Assembly: GCA_007123785.1 (NCBI GenBank)
Contig: SLGL01000021.1
Span: forward strand, 1 to 12,594
Direction of reading: 5' to 3'
DNA length: 12,594 bases
DNA from: Balneolaceae bacterium
Lineage (GTDB): Bacteria; Bacteroidota; Rhodothermia; Balneolales; Balneolaceae
Position numbers and translations under genes: made by a program. Positions 1-7,397 of the stretch are shown in pieces. The notes beneath the pieces were generated by a model. It ran no database searches, was not told the origin of the DNA, and worked only from the letters and a program-made list of their open reading frames with translations. Numbering within the stretch: the stretch's first letter is position 1; each line of letters begins with the position of its first letter.

Positions 1-26
1 AATTCAATATAAACTTTTTTAAAAAA

Positions 27-132
27 ACACCCTGTCAAACGCTGCGAAATTTAGCCGTGAGCTGCGTTGTCCCAAAAATGGTTTGCTCAACGTACTCAGG
101 TACGTTTCCGCCACCATTTTCGGGACAGGTGT
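27..132 (-). repeat. Nested dyad element with T tract, 3' of the DoxX gene
   Basis: Positions 68-82 (TGTCCCAAAAATGGT) pair with 113-127 (ACCATTTTCGGGACA) with one mismatch. Inside lies a perfect 7-bp stem, 89-95 with 100-106, closed by a TCAG loop, with a symmetrical 6/6 internal loop between the two stems. A second, competing outer pairing is possible: 27-36 (ACACCCTGTC) with 124-132 (GACAGGTGT), one base bulged. On the minus strand this outer arm runs directly into a T7 tract, so the element could terminate doxX transcription, whose stop lies about 15 nt upstream. GCTGCG occurs twice, at 41-46 and 61-66. The structure is seen directly; the terminator role, and the idea that it is a dispersed palindromic unit, are inferences. 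Confidence 0.5.
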
Positions 133-147
133 GAAACGATATCCGGG

Positions 148-642
148 TCAGGATTCACCTTGTTTTAGCGATTTATACCATTTCAGATCAAAAGACCAGT
201 ATCCTCCACCCTTAATAAATAGAAAGATAGTTCCGGTAAGCATGGCAAGATCGTTTCTTGATTCGTGCATCATGCTGAGAAAACCGTAATGGTCAAGCTC
301 GCGAAGAGAAAAGCCAAAATAGCCCTGCCCGAGAAGTATCGGGATTTTGGTTGTAAAAATTGCTGTGACCATAATGATAATGAGGGGAATTACGGCCGGG
401 CGTGTAAGGACTCCGCCAAGAACCATCAGCCCACAAATAATTTCAAAACCGCCTGTTAAAACTGCCGAAAATTCCGGAAATGGGATACCGATACCTTCAA
501 ACCGCCCCGCTCCCCGGAGATCGGCATAAAGAAATTTTTGAATGCCTTCGAAAAGAAAGACCGAACCAACAAGAAGCCGGATCAAAATGGTGGTTTTATC
601 AGTGTCAGTTTTCAGGATTTCTGTAGTTAACATTTTATTCAT
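148..642 (-). CDS. DoxX family membrane protein
   Basis: A 164-residue integral membrane protein of the DoxX family. Four hydrophobic segments are visible, at about residues 18-37, 56-78, 83-101 and 131-147. The first ends in the family-typical pattern FEGIQKF. Segment 2 contains the Gly-rich run GGFEIICGLMVLGG, and the loop before the last helix has HESRNDLAML, also typical of the family. DoxX proteins are small inner-membrane proteins; some work with thiosulfate:quinone oxidoreductase, but most bacterial members have no proven function, so no specific reaction is assigned. The start at 642 gives a short polar N-terminus before helix 1; a second Met at codon 4 is an equally possible start. 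The gene is divergent from the AI-2E-type permease and stands alone on its strand. Confidence 0.88.
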   Translation of the reverse strand: MNKMLTTEILKTDTDKTTILIRLLVGSVFLFEGIQKFLYADLRGAGRFEGIGIPFPEFSAVLTGGFEIICGLMVLGGVLTRPAVIPLIIIMVTAIFTTKIPILLGQGYFGFSLRELDHYGFLSMMHESRNDLAMLTGTIFLFIKGGGYWSFDLKWYKSLKQGES

Positions 643-703
643 TCTGCCAATAGGTTGAAAGGTAAGGGATACTTTTAAGCCAGTAAATTAATGAATTGTT
701 AAC

Positions 704-725
704 ATTTCACTTATTTCTGTGAAAT
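704..725. promoter_or_regulatory. Inverted repeat in divergent doxX/permease region
   Basis: ATTTCAC at 704-710 and GTGAAAT at 719-725 form a perfect 7-bp inverted repeat with an 8-bp spacer. It lies between the starts of two divergent genes, 62 bp from the doxX start and 79 bp from the permease start. Size and place fit a dimeric regulator site, but no known regulator is recognised from the sequence. Confidence 0.3.
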
Positions 726-804
726 TCAATTGCATTCATCATAATAAATTGAGAATCTTGTTTGTAATAAATTAATATAAGTTTTTGACTCAAAAAATTA
801 ATCT

Positions 805-1944
805 ATGGACGTTGAAAGCAAATGGTATATTAAATATACCTACATCCTGGCCGGTCTGATTCTCACAGTCTACGCCATGATTATGGCAAAAACCATTTTG
901 CTGCCGCTGCTGTTTGCACTCTTTTTTTCCATTCTCTTATCTCCGTTTTGCAGCTGGCTTGAGAAGTATAAAGTGCCTCGTTTCCTCTCTTCGTTTGCAG
1001 CCATTATTGTCGGATTGCTGATGTTGACAGCCATCGGATTTTTCTTCTACAACCAGATTGAAGCCTTTGCACGCGATGCAGATATGTTTGCTGAACGGCT
1101 TGAGGAACTGCTTGAACGCTTTGACAGCTTCCTGGCCACCTGGTTTGTAATCGAAGGGGAAATCAATCTCGACAGAGTAGTATCTGGTGCTTTCGATTAC
1201 GTGAGAGAAAATATTATGACGCTCACCCGCGGTATTACCGGTGCAGCTTCAACCGTTACCGCTGTTTTTCTGGTTCCTGTTTATATGTACCTGATGCTTC
1301 TTTTTCGGGATATGCTGAAAACATTTTTACTGAAAGCATTCGGGGAAGGAAGTCATGAAAAAGAGGAGAAAGTTCAGAAGATTATTATTCGGATAAAAAC
1401 TCTTGTTCAAAAATATATCACCGGTTTGCTGATGGTGATTGCCATTCTTGCCGTTCTCAACTCCATCATGCTGGCCGTTATCGGTGTGGACCATGCCATC
1501 TTCTTTGGGGTGTTTGCTGCCATGCTGAATGTGATTCCGTTTATCGGGCCAATTATGGGATCGATACTGCCGATATTATATGCCCTTATTACGATGGATT
1601 CCCTTTTCTATCCGATTATTATCCTGCTCAGTTTTTACATCATCCAGCTTTTTGAAAGTAATCTCTTTACACCGATGATTGTCGGAAGCCAGGTCAGTAT
1701 GAATGCACTTGTTACTCTCTTGCTGATCTTCATAGGTGCCCAGATCTGGGGACTTGCCGGTATGATTTTATTTATACCTATTGGTGCAATATTGAAAGTT
1801 ATTTGCGATGAAGTGGAATCACTTAACCATTTCGGATACCTGCTGGGACGCGAAACAGGTGATAAGAGTGAACAGCGCAGTGCACTTGCACAAAAAGTGA
1901 AAGAACTTGGGAAAAAGGCAAAGAAAAAAGCAAAAAGAGGTTGA
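805..1944 (+). CDS. AI-2E family transporter (PerM/TqsA-like permease)
   Basis: A 379-residue polytopic membrane protein of the AI-2E/UPF0118 family. An N-terminal hydrophobic pair (about 11-48) is followed by a helix at 59-82 and an amphipathic, charged region (about 85-145) typical of the family. The membrane core spans about 145-335. Family-typical stretches are VDHAIFFGVFAAMLNVIPFI (229-248), running into GPIMGSILPI, then FESNLFTPMIVG (283-294) and IGAQIWGLAGMILFIPIGAI (310-329). Members include TqsA, which exports the signal autoinducer-2, and others reported as Na+/H+ antiporters, so the substrate cannot be read from sequence. The C-terminus carries a Lys-rich tail (about 354-379) that probably lies in the cytoplasm. 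The ATG has no Shine-Dalgarno motif, only an A/T-rich leader. No linked luxS or transport partner is present. Confidence 0.9.
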   Translation: MDVESKWYIKYTYILAGLILTVYAMIMAKTILLPLLFALFFSILLSPFCSWLEKYKVPRFLSSFAAIIVGLLMLTAIGFFFYNQIEAFARDADMFAERLEELLERFDSFLATWFVIEGEINLDRVVSGAFDYVRENIMTLTRGITGAASTVTAVFLVPVYMYLMLLFRDMLKTFLLKAFGEGSHEKEEKVQKIIIRIKTLVQKYITGLLMVIAILAVLNSIMLAVIGVDHAIFFGVFAAMLNVIPFIGPIMGSILPILYALITMDSLFYPIIILLSFYIIQLFESNLFTPMIVGSQVSMNALVTLLLIFIGAQIWGLAGMILFIPIGAILKVICDEVESLNHFGYLLGRETGDKSEQRSALAQKVKELGKKAKKKAKRG

Positions 1945-1953
1945 TGGTCAGTA

Positions 1954-1995
1954 GCGATTTTAGATGTGCGATATTCGATTTGCGATCTCAGATCT
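1954..1995 (+). repeat. Degenerate tandem repeat, period 14, three units
   Basis: GCGAT recurs at exactly 14-base spacing, at 1954, 1968 and 1982. Each GCGAT is followed by a degenerate nine-base tail in which GAT or ATT recurs. It begins 10 bp after the permease stop codon. This is seen directly; function unknown. Confidence 0.5.
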
Positions 1996-2084
1996 TTTGG
2001 ATGTCGGTATCAGGGGGCGGCAGTCACAGGGTATTGAGTATAAATACAGCTCATAAACCTTGATCTAACCACCCTAAATCCCCA

Positions 2085-2125
2085 CCCTCGAAGTCTCTGC
2101 ATCAAAAAAGACTTGAAAAGGAGGG
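2085..2125 (+). promoter_or_regulatory. Candidate leader hairpin covering a Shine-Dalgarno sequence
   Basis: AAGTCT (2091-2096) pairs perfectly with AGACTT (2109-2114) across a 12-base loop. Outside it CCCTC (2085-2089) pairs with GAGGG (2121-2125), with an asymmetric internal loop. The outer right arm overlaps AAGGAGG (2118-2124), a full Shine-Dalgarno match in a window whose genes mostly lack one. No usable start codon lies at the proper distance downstream, so the hairpin may act in a longer lysA leader or may be chance. Confidence 0.3.
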
Positions 2126-2295
2126 AGCTTCTTAATCGTCATTTTGTAAATCGAATTCACGTATGGAGGTCAATAGAAAAGTGGGTCAACTCCTTGGAAA
2201 TCAGACTTAATTTTCAGGAAATCTTCTCGTATTATTTTGTGCTGTATTCCGAAATAAATTTCATAAATCAAGTAAATATCAGGGTGTCCGGAAGA

Positions 2296-3513
2296 ATGAA
2301 TATTTCCATTCAAAACATCAAACCTGAATCACTTGTATTGAAATATGGTACGCCGCTGTATCTGTATGATGCGGCTGTGATTGACAGGCAGATTGAACGA
2401 ATGCGTAATGCATTTAAAGGGTTGCCACATCGTATTAACTATGCTGCCAAGGCGCTCACGAATATAGCTGTGCTTCGGCATATGAAAAGCAGGGGGCTTG
2501 GCCTCGATGTGGTTTCAGTGAACGAACTGCGTTTGGGGCTGGAGTGCGGTTTTGAACCGGATGAGATTCTGTTTACCTCCAACAGCATCACGATGCAGGA
2601 GGTGAAAGAGGCCGTTGAGCTGGGTGTGAATGTAAACATCGACAGTTTGTCGCTTCTTGAAAGGTTCGGTGAAGCGTACAGAGGGGCAAAGCCGTGCAGT
2701 ATTCGGCTGAAGCTGGATCCGCTCATTGAGTCACACACCAAATCAGCAGAGTGGCATAAATTTTCAAAATTTGGAATCCATCATTCAAAAATAGGCCGCG
2801 TGGCAGAGATTTCGAGAAAATATGATCTGAAGATTGTGGGGCTGCACGTTCACAACAGTTCGGCATTTTTGGATGTACCCGTATATCTTGCAACAGCCGA
2901 TGCTATGTTTGAGATTGCAAAAAAGTTCAATGGTTTGAAATTTATCGATTTTGGCGGCGGAATTACAATTCCATTTCAACCTGATGAAAAGGCAATTGAT
3001 GTGGATAATCTTGGCGAGAAACTGACCCAAAAAACAAACAGTTTTTACCGGGAATATGGTGAACGGCCGGAGATCTGGTTTGAACCGGGACGTTTCCTGG
3101 TAAGTGAATGCGGATGGTTACTGACGAGGGTGACTGTTATCAAAGAAAACGAGAAGGCACTCTTTGCCGGAACAGATACGGGTTTCAATCATCTTTTGAG
3201 GCCGGCGCTTTACGGTTCCTGGCATGAAATAGTAAATCTTTCAAATCCAACGGGAAAAAAACGAAGGTATCATATTACGGGAAATATGTGTGAGACTGAT
3301 TTTCTGGCCCACAACCGGGAGCTTTCCGAAATCAGAGAGGGAGACCTGCTTGCCGTAAAAAATGCCGGAGCGTATGGTTCATGTATGGCCTCAAATTACA
3401 ATTCCAGGGTGCGGCCTGCTGAGGTGATGATCCGGGGTGGAAAAGCATACCTGATTAAAAAAAAGGAAACGTACGAGGATTTACTGCGGAATCAGGTGGA
3501 GGTGGATTGGTGA
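2296..3513 (+). CDS. lysA: Diaminopimelate decarboxylase
   Basis: Fold-type III PLP-dependent decarboxylase of 405 residues that converts meso-diaminopimelate to L-lysine plus CO2, the last step of lysine synthesis, in the cytoplasm. The PLP lysine is K52 in INYAAKA. Further family marks are GLHVH (182-186), the phosphate-binding FIDFGGG (216-222), the EPGRFLVSECG motif (263-273) and the substrate/dimer motif CETD (332-335), where LysA usually has CExxD. The C-terminus has AGAYG (357-361) and ASNYNSRVRPAEV (365-377). The EPGRFLVSE and CETD forms match Bacteroidota-type LysA rather than ornithine decarboxylase. The start at 2296 was chosen because it gives a normal N-terminus (ESLVLKYGTPLYLYD) and follows GGAAG, although the spacing is short. 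The frame is open 61 codons further upstream to a TTG at 2113, giving unrelated sequence. No other lysine gene is adjacent. Confidence 0.92.
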   Translation: MNISIQNIKPESLVLKYGTPLYLYDAAVIDRQIERMRNAFKGLPHRINYAAKALTNIAVLRHMKSRGLGLDVVSVNELRLGLECGFEPDEILFTSNSITMQEVKEAVELGVNVNIDSLSLLERFGEAYRGAKPCSIRLKLDPLIESHTKSAEWHKFSKFGIHHSKIGRVAEISRKYDLKIVGLHVHNSSAFLDVPVYLATADAMFEIAKKFNGLKFIDFGGGITIPFQPDEKAIDVDNLGEKLTQKTNSFYREYGERPEIWFEPGRFLVSECGWLLTRVTVIKENEKALFAGTDTGFNHLLRPALYGSWHEIVNLSNPTGKKRRYHITGNMCETDFLAHNRELSEIREGDLLAVKNAGAYGSCMASNYNSRVRPAEVMIRGGKAYLIKKKETYEDLLRNQVEVDW

Positions 3514-3548
3514 ATCTGTATTTGATTAGATACCTCTGTTTTCTTCTG

Positions 3549-3564
3549 TATCCATTTCTGGATA
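3549..3564 (+). terminator. Weak hairpin after lysA
   Basis: TATCCA and TGGATA form a perfect 6-bp stem with a TTTC loop, 35 nt past the lysA stop. It is A/T-rich and not followed by a clear T run, so it is a poor intrinsic terminator at best. Confidence 0.2.
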
Positions 3565-3741
3565 TCCCCGGTTTTGGTGAATGTTGATCATACTTGAGAA
3601 AAATATTCAGGAATGAAAGCTCAGATTAGAAGGTTTCGGATTGAACCTAAGGATAAAACAGATTTCTGCATTAACAATGTGTACGATTTACTTTTTTCGT
3701 TCGTATTAATTTGAGTATTTGTAACAGAATTTGAATAAACA

Positions 3742-4998
3742 TTGATAATTTCACAAGATCTCAAACAACTGACCGCCCTTCTCTTTTGCCTCATTTTTTT
3801 TCAGGTTTTCAGCGGATGTATGAAGGGGGATTCATCCGGGATTCCTGCCCATATTGCAGGAACGGAAAATCTTGTAATTCTGGCTGACGATCCCGCCCCA
3901 TTGTTTCAATTTCATTTAGAATTCGAGTATGTTTTTGAAGACTCTCTGCTGCTGGATGAAATTTCGAGTGTTCTGACCGATACTCACGGACGCCTTTTTT
4001 TAGCCGGAGAGCGCTGGAGCAAACGCCAGGTACACATTTTTGAACCAGACGGAACATACAGAGACAGTCTCGGAAACAAAGGAAAAGATTTTGGTGAATT
4101 TCAATCCATCGACCGGATGCAGATCCTGGATAATCACCTGATTATTTTTGATGAAACCCTTTCACGAATCACCCGGTATCATCTTGGTGCGAGAAGCTGG
4201 GCAGACACCACATCAGTGAAAGCAGGCCTCAATCATTCAAACGGCCCGGACCTGGAACGATTCACTCCGTTACCTGCTGCTGTTTTTGATGACGGAAGTT
4301 CACTCTTTGCTTTCAGAAAAAAAAGAAATCCGGCTTATGAACCGGATGGAATCGTACAATTTTACCGGTCTGGTTCTGAAGGAACCATCAACCCGGAGAA
4401 GCTTATGGAGCTGCGTGATACGTTTTACCTGGTGGGTGATTATGCCGGCAGACCGGCTCCTTTTACCCTCAAGATACCAGAAAGGCCTTTGTTTGAAAAA
4501 TCCGTATCCGGTGATCTCTATTTTGCCCATACCGATGAGTTTTTTATCCGAATGCTGAACCGTGACGGGGAACAGAAGGCAGCATTTTACTATCCTTATG
4601 AGCGGAAACAGCTGGACCCTGATGAAGTGATTCATCCTCGTTTCAGTCATAACGATCAGCTTCTTCGAATCCGTAACAGTGCTGAATATCCAGAGACCTG
4701 GCCCGCGCTCTATTCAATGGTGCCCGATGATGAAAACCGCCTCTGGATTTCTACTATCACAGATAACAGAAGTGAACTGGAGTGGTGGGTACTTGATATC
4801 CGCACAGGAACTGTGTTGACGCGGTTTACATGGCCCTTTAGCCGCTCGATTCGTCATATCAGCAACGGGTCGGTTTACACCGTCGAACAGAACAGCATGG
4901 GATTCAGCGTGGTCGTGAAATATAGTTTTACTGCAGAATACACGAAATCTTCTGGTGAGAATCAAATCACTCAGATGAATCAGGGATTTGAAGAATAA
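3742..4998 (+). CDS. 6-bladed beta-propeller lipoprotein
   Basis: A 418-residue exported protein. The N-terminus has a short polar region, a hydrophobic core (about 11-23) and FSGC with Cys26 as the likely lipidated residue, so a lipoprotein is predicted. The mature part resembles the NHL-like 6-bladed beta-propeller proteins common in Bacteroidota and Balneola relatives. An example blade runs DTHGRLFLA (80-88), then VHIFEPDGTYRDSLG (98-112) and GKDFGEF (114-120), a variant of the usual G-x-G-x-GPGEF turn. Further blade-like segments are at about 131-148, 262-288 and 326-350. Function is unknown; such proteins are surface or periplasmic and may bind ligands or partners. The start is TTG: an in-frame TAA at 3736-3738 leaves no ATG before the signal peptide. 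No enzyme motif is seen. It stands alone between lysA and the convergent dehydrogenase. Confidence 0.8.
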   Translation: MIISQDLKQLTALLFCLIFFQVFSGCMKGDSSGIPAHIAGTENLVILADDPAPLFQFHLEFEYVFEDSLLLDEISSVLTDTHGRLFLAGERWSKRQVHIFEPDGTYRDSLGNKGKDFGEFQSIDRMQILDNHLIIFDETLSRITRYHLGARSWADTTSVKAGLNHSNGPDLERFTPLPAAVFDDGSSLFAFRKKRNPAYEPDGIVQFYRSGSEGTINPEKLMELRDTFYLVGDYAGRPAPFTLKIPERPLFEKSVSGDLYFAHTDEFFIRMLNRDGEQKAAFYYPYERKQLDPDEVIHPRFSHNDQLLRIRNSAEYPETWPALYSMVPDDENRLWISTITDNRSELEWWVLDIRTGTVLTRFTWPFSRSIRHISNGSVYTVEQNSMGFSVVVKYSFTAEYTKSSGENQITQMNQGFEE

Positions 4999-5020
4999 CC
5001 GGGGGGGGTTAAGGTTTAAA

Positions 5021-6229
5021 TTAATCATTACCCTTCGGAGTAAATGCCTGGATGCCGGTAATTTCACGTCCCAGAATCAGTCCGTGGATGTCGTAAGTAC
5101 CCTCATAAGTGTTTACCGATTCGAGGTTGACCATGTGATGAATTACCCGGTATTCACCGGAGATGCCGTTGCCTCCGTGCATATCACGGGCTACGCGGGC
5201 AATATGAAGGGCTTTCCCCACATTGTTACGTTTGGCAAGTGAAACCATAGAGGGATGCAGGCGCCCTTCGTCCTTTAGTTTGCCGAGCCGCCATGCCAGC
5301 ATCTGCATGGAAGTGATGTCCGTAAGCATATCGGCCAGTTTGGTTTGAGGTAGTTGGTTGGCCGCAATCGGCTTGCCGAACTGTTTGCGGTCCATCACAT
5401 ACTGCCGCGCTTTTTGATAGCAGAACTCCGCAGCACCCACCGCACCCCAGGCAATTCCGTATCGGGCACTGTTGAGGCACATAAACGGCCCTTTCAGTCC
5501 GCGAATGTCGGGGAAGGTGTTTTCATCGGGTACAAACAGATCTTCGAATACCAGCTCGCCGGTGGATGAGGCCCGGAGGCTCATTTTGTGTTTGGTTTCC
5601 GGTGCGCTGAAACCTTTCATCCCTTTTTCGACCAAAAAACCGCGTATTACGGGTTCGTCGTTTTTATTCTCTTTCGCTTTTGCCCACACTACGGCGATGT
5701 CGGCAATGGGCGAGTTGGTAATCCACATTTTGGCACCGTTCAGGACCCATCCGCCATCCGTTTTCAAAGCTGTGGTTGTCATTGAACCGGGATCGGATCC
5801 GTGATCGGGTTCTGTTAATCCAAAACAGCCAATAATTTCACCCGATGCAAGCCTGGGAAGATATTTCTGTTTCTGTTTCTCAGTTCCAAATATGGAGATG
5901 GGATACATCACCAGCGAGGATTGAACCGACATAAACGAACGGTAACCTGAATCCACACGTTCTACTTCGCGGGCAATCAGGCCGTAAGCTGTTTCGCTGG
6001 CACCTGCTCCGCCAAATTCAGGGTCGATGGTAGCGCCCAAAAGGCCCAGTTCGCCCATCTCTTTCGCCATGCTGATGTCAAAAATTTCATTCTGATTACC
6101 GTCCAGTGCACGCGGTTCCAGTTTGGACTGTGCGTACTCGCGTGCGGTTTCCATAATCATTTTTTCATCTTCGGAGAGTTCGGACTCAAAAAGATAAGCG
6201 TCATCAATATTAAATCGGGGTTTGGCCAT
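5021..6229 (-). CDS. gcdH: Glutaryl-CoA dehydrogenase (acyl-CoA dehydrogenase family)
   Basis: A 402-residue FAD-dependent acyl-CoA dehydrogenase. It is assigned to the glutaryl-CoA branch, which oxidises and decarboxylates glutaryl-CoA to crotonyl-CoA in lysine/tryptophan breakdown, passing electrons to an electron-transfer flavoprotein. Visible marks are GYRSFMSVQSSLVMYPI (95-111), whose Arg97 corresponds to the substrate-carboxylate Arg of human GCDH; the FAD/substrate motif GLTEPDHGSDP (137-147); and MWITNS (168-173). Near the C-terminus, NLESVNTYEGTYDIH (368-382) carries the catalytic base Glu376, followed by LILGREITGIQAF. The Arg and Glu together favour a decarboxylating enzyme over a short-chain acyl-CoA dehydrogenase. 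Length is normal. No ETF, CoA-transferase or other lysine-degradation gene is adjacent. It converges on the beta-propeller gene and diverges from the pseudouridine synthase gene. Confidence 0.92.
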   Translation of the reverse strand: MAKPRFNIDDAYLFESELSEDEKMIMETAREYAQSKLEPRALDGNQNEIFDISMAKEMGELGLLGATIDPEFGGAGASETAYGLIAREVERVDSGYRSFMSVQSSLVMYPISIFGTEKQKQKYLPRLASGEIIGCFGLTEPDHGSDPGSMTTTALKTDGGWVLNGAKMWITNSPIADIAVVWAKAKENKNDEPVIRGFLVEKGMKGFSAPETKHKMSLRASSTGELVFEDLFVPDENTFPDIRGLKGPFMCLNSARYGIAWGAVGAAEFCYQKARQYVMDRKQFGKPIAANQLPQTKLADMLTDITSMQMLAWRLGKLKDEGRLHPSMVSLAKRNNVGKALHIARVARDMHGGNGISGEYRVIHHMVNLESVNTYEGTYDIHGLILGREITGIQAFTPKGND

Positions 6230-6268
6230 AGCTGTAATATTTAATCCTGAGATGTGGTTTCTTCGTCA

Positions 6269-6287
6269 ACTATCGTGATGCGACAGT
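6269..6287. promoter_or_regulatory. Imperfect inverted repeat upstream of gcdH
   Basis: ACTATCG, a 5-bp spacer (TGATG) and CGACAGT form arms matching at 6 of 7 positions, 40 bp upstream of the gcdH start. This is the right size for a TetR- or GntR-like operator, but the regulator is not identified. Confidence 0.2.
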
Positions 6288-6388
6288 CGTTTTAAACATA
6301 ATTGAAATGTAAAGAATTTCATTTGAGGAAACATCTGAATTCAATTTGTGATTTATCTTACACTAACTCAAACTGATGAGATGCATAT

Positions 6389-6419
6389 TTTGTTAAAAGC
6401 AAAGACTTCAATAGTTTTC
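6389..6419 (+). promoter_or_regulatory. Candidate Bacteroidota-type promoter for the rluB-type operon
   Basis: TTTG at 6389-6392 and TAGTTTTC at 6412-6419 (7 of 8 to the Bacteroidota -7 consensus TAnnTTTG) are separated by 19 bp, the usual spacing. It would give a leader of roughly 95 nt before the ATG at 6522. Such A/T-rich matches are common by chance. Confidence 0.2.
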
Positions 6420-6521
6420 TTTGCATATAATTTGGTTATCCTGAAGGGAAACCGCACAACATTATCTCCAAAAAATCCGGTTTAAATTAAACATACTTTA
6501 AAAACAGATAAACTCATATTT

Positions 6522-7397
6522 ATGACAGACAGAAGGAAAAAAGGCCGGAATACCCGGAAAAAAAAGCGGCCGGATGATCGGAGTAACCTGAAGAACCGAA
6601 CGCGGCAGTCCAAAAGCCGGGAAGTATCAGTTCCGCAAAAAGAGTATTTACGGGATGAAATCCGCCTAAATAAATTTATTGCTCATGCGGGATTCTGCTC
6701 CCGGCGCGAAGCAGATGAATACATCTCGTCCGGAAAAATTACTGTAAACGGAAAGGTTGTGACCGAACTGGGCACCAAAGTGAAAGCTGCAGACCGGGTG
6801 GTGGCAGACGGCCAGCAGCTCTCTCTTGAGCCATTTGCTTATATCCTGCTGAATAAAGGGCGTGACACCATCAGCACCACGGATGATGAAAAAGATCGAA
6901 ACACTGTAATGGATGTGGTAGAAGAGGCTACGGGAAGGAGAGTGTATCCTGTTGGAAGACTGGACCGTAATACGATGGGTTTGCTGGTGCTTACCAATGA
7001 CGGTGATTTGGCCCACAGGCTGATGCATCCGAGCTTCAAAGTGAAAAAAACGTATGAGGTTACCACCAACCGTCCGCTTACGCAAGAAGAACTGGAACAA
7101 TTCCGGCAGGGAATGACACTGGAGGATGGCCCTGTAAAAACGGTAAAGGTGAAGCCAGACGCTTTCGATCCGTTCACTGTTCAGATCACCGTTCATGAAG
7201 GAAGAAATCATCTTATTCGAAGAATGGTTAGCCATGTGGGTGCTGATGTGGCAAAACTGAAGCGCGTACTTTATGCAGGGCTCAACGATAAAGATCTTCG
7301 TGTAGGGCGCTGGAGGTATCTGAAACAGAGAGAAATTAACAGCCTGAGAAAACTCGTGAAACTGGACACCTTAGACTTTAACAAGGAAGAAGAATGA
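6522..7397 (+). CDS. rluB: 23S rRNA pseudouridine synthase, RsuA/RluB/E/F family
   Basis: A 291-residue cytoplasmic RNA-modifying enzyme that isomerises a uridine to pseudouridine. Residues 1-45 are a Lys/Arg-rich, low-complexity extension, probably unstructured RNA-binding sequence. An S4 RNA-binding domain follows at about 48-92 (IRLNKFIAHAGFCSRREADE). The catalytic domain has GRLDRNTMGLLVLTNDG (145-161) with the catalytic Asp148, then HRLMHPSFKVKKTYEV (165-180) and EGRNHLIRRM (226-235). This pattern marks the RsuA family; RluB of E. coli modifies U2605 of 23S rRNA, but the exact target cannot be told from RluE/F-type relatives by eye. The usual NKPxG near residue 111 is replaced by NKGRD. 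It is the first gene of a tight cluster and overlaps the following hydrolase gene by 4 bp (ATGA). The ATG leader is A/T-rich with no Shine-Dalgarno motif. Confidence 0.9.
   Translation: MTDRRKKGRNTRKKKRPDDRSNLKNRTRQSKSREVSVPQKEYLRDEIRLNKFIAHAGFCSRREADEYISSGKITVNGKVVTELGTKVKAADRVVADGQQLSLEPFAYILLNKGRDTISTTDDEKDRNTVMDVVEEATGRRVYPVGRLDRNTMGLLVLTNDGDLAHRLMHPSFKVKKTYEVTTNRPLTQEELEQFRQGMTLEDGPVKTVKVKPDAFDPFTVQITVHEGRNHLIRRMVSHVGADVAKLKRVLYAGLNDKDLRVGRWRYLKQREINSLRKLVKLDTLDFNKEEE

Larger units (their letters stand above)
1945..2295 (+). other. 351-bp region between the permease and lysA
   Basis: No convincing gene lies here. It contains a period-14 degenerate repeat at 1954-1995, a C-rich stretch at about 2069-2089, a hairpin at 2085-2125 that overlaps a perfect AAGGAGG, and then an A/T-rich stretch leading to lysA. 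The lysA frame stays open back to about 2113, but those 61 codons do not resemble a LysA N-terminus. I do not recognise a lysine riboswitch, although I could not fold the sequence. Confidence 0.5.
6230..6521. other. Divergent intergenic region, gcdH / rluB-type gene
   Basis: A 292-bp A/T-rich region between two divergent starts, so it should hold promoters for both. It contains an imperfect dyad at 6269-6287 near gcdH and a Bacteroidota-style promoter candidate at 6389-6419 for the plus-strand operon. An exact TATAAT lies at 6426-6431 without a matching -35. No gene or RNA is recognised. Confidence 0.5.

Noticed and set aside
2163..2210. Short ORF starting at ATG 2163 (15 residues) as a lysA leader peptide
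   Set aside because: Only one Lys codon, no run of regulatory codons and no adjacent terminator hairpin.
2113..2295. Extension of LysA to a TTG at 2113 (61 extra codons)
   Set aside because: The added residues do not look like a LysA N-terminus, and the ATG at 2296 gives a normal-length protein.
5026..5046. Hairpin with a TTCG loop as terminator for the beta-propeller gene
   Set aside because: The stem is interrupted by a bulge and a mismatch, has no T run after it, and lies within the gcdH coding end.
6426..6431. TATAAT as a sigma-70 -10 box for the rluB-type operon
   Set aside because: No -35 match lies 16-18 bp upstream, and the sequence is A/T-rich enough for chance matches.
6666..7235. 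Minus-strand open frame of 189 codons
   Set aside because: It lies wholly within the well-supported pseudouridine synthase gene, and its translation has no recognisable domain.
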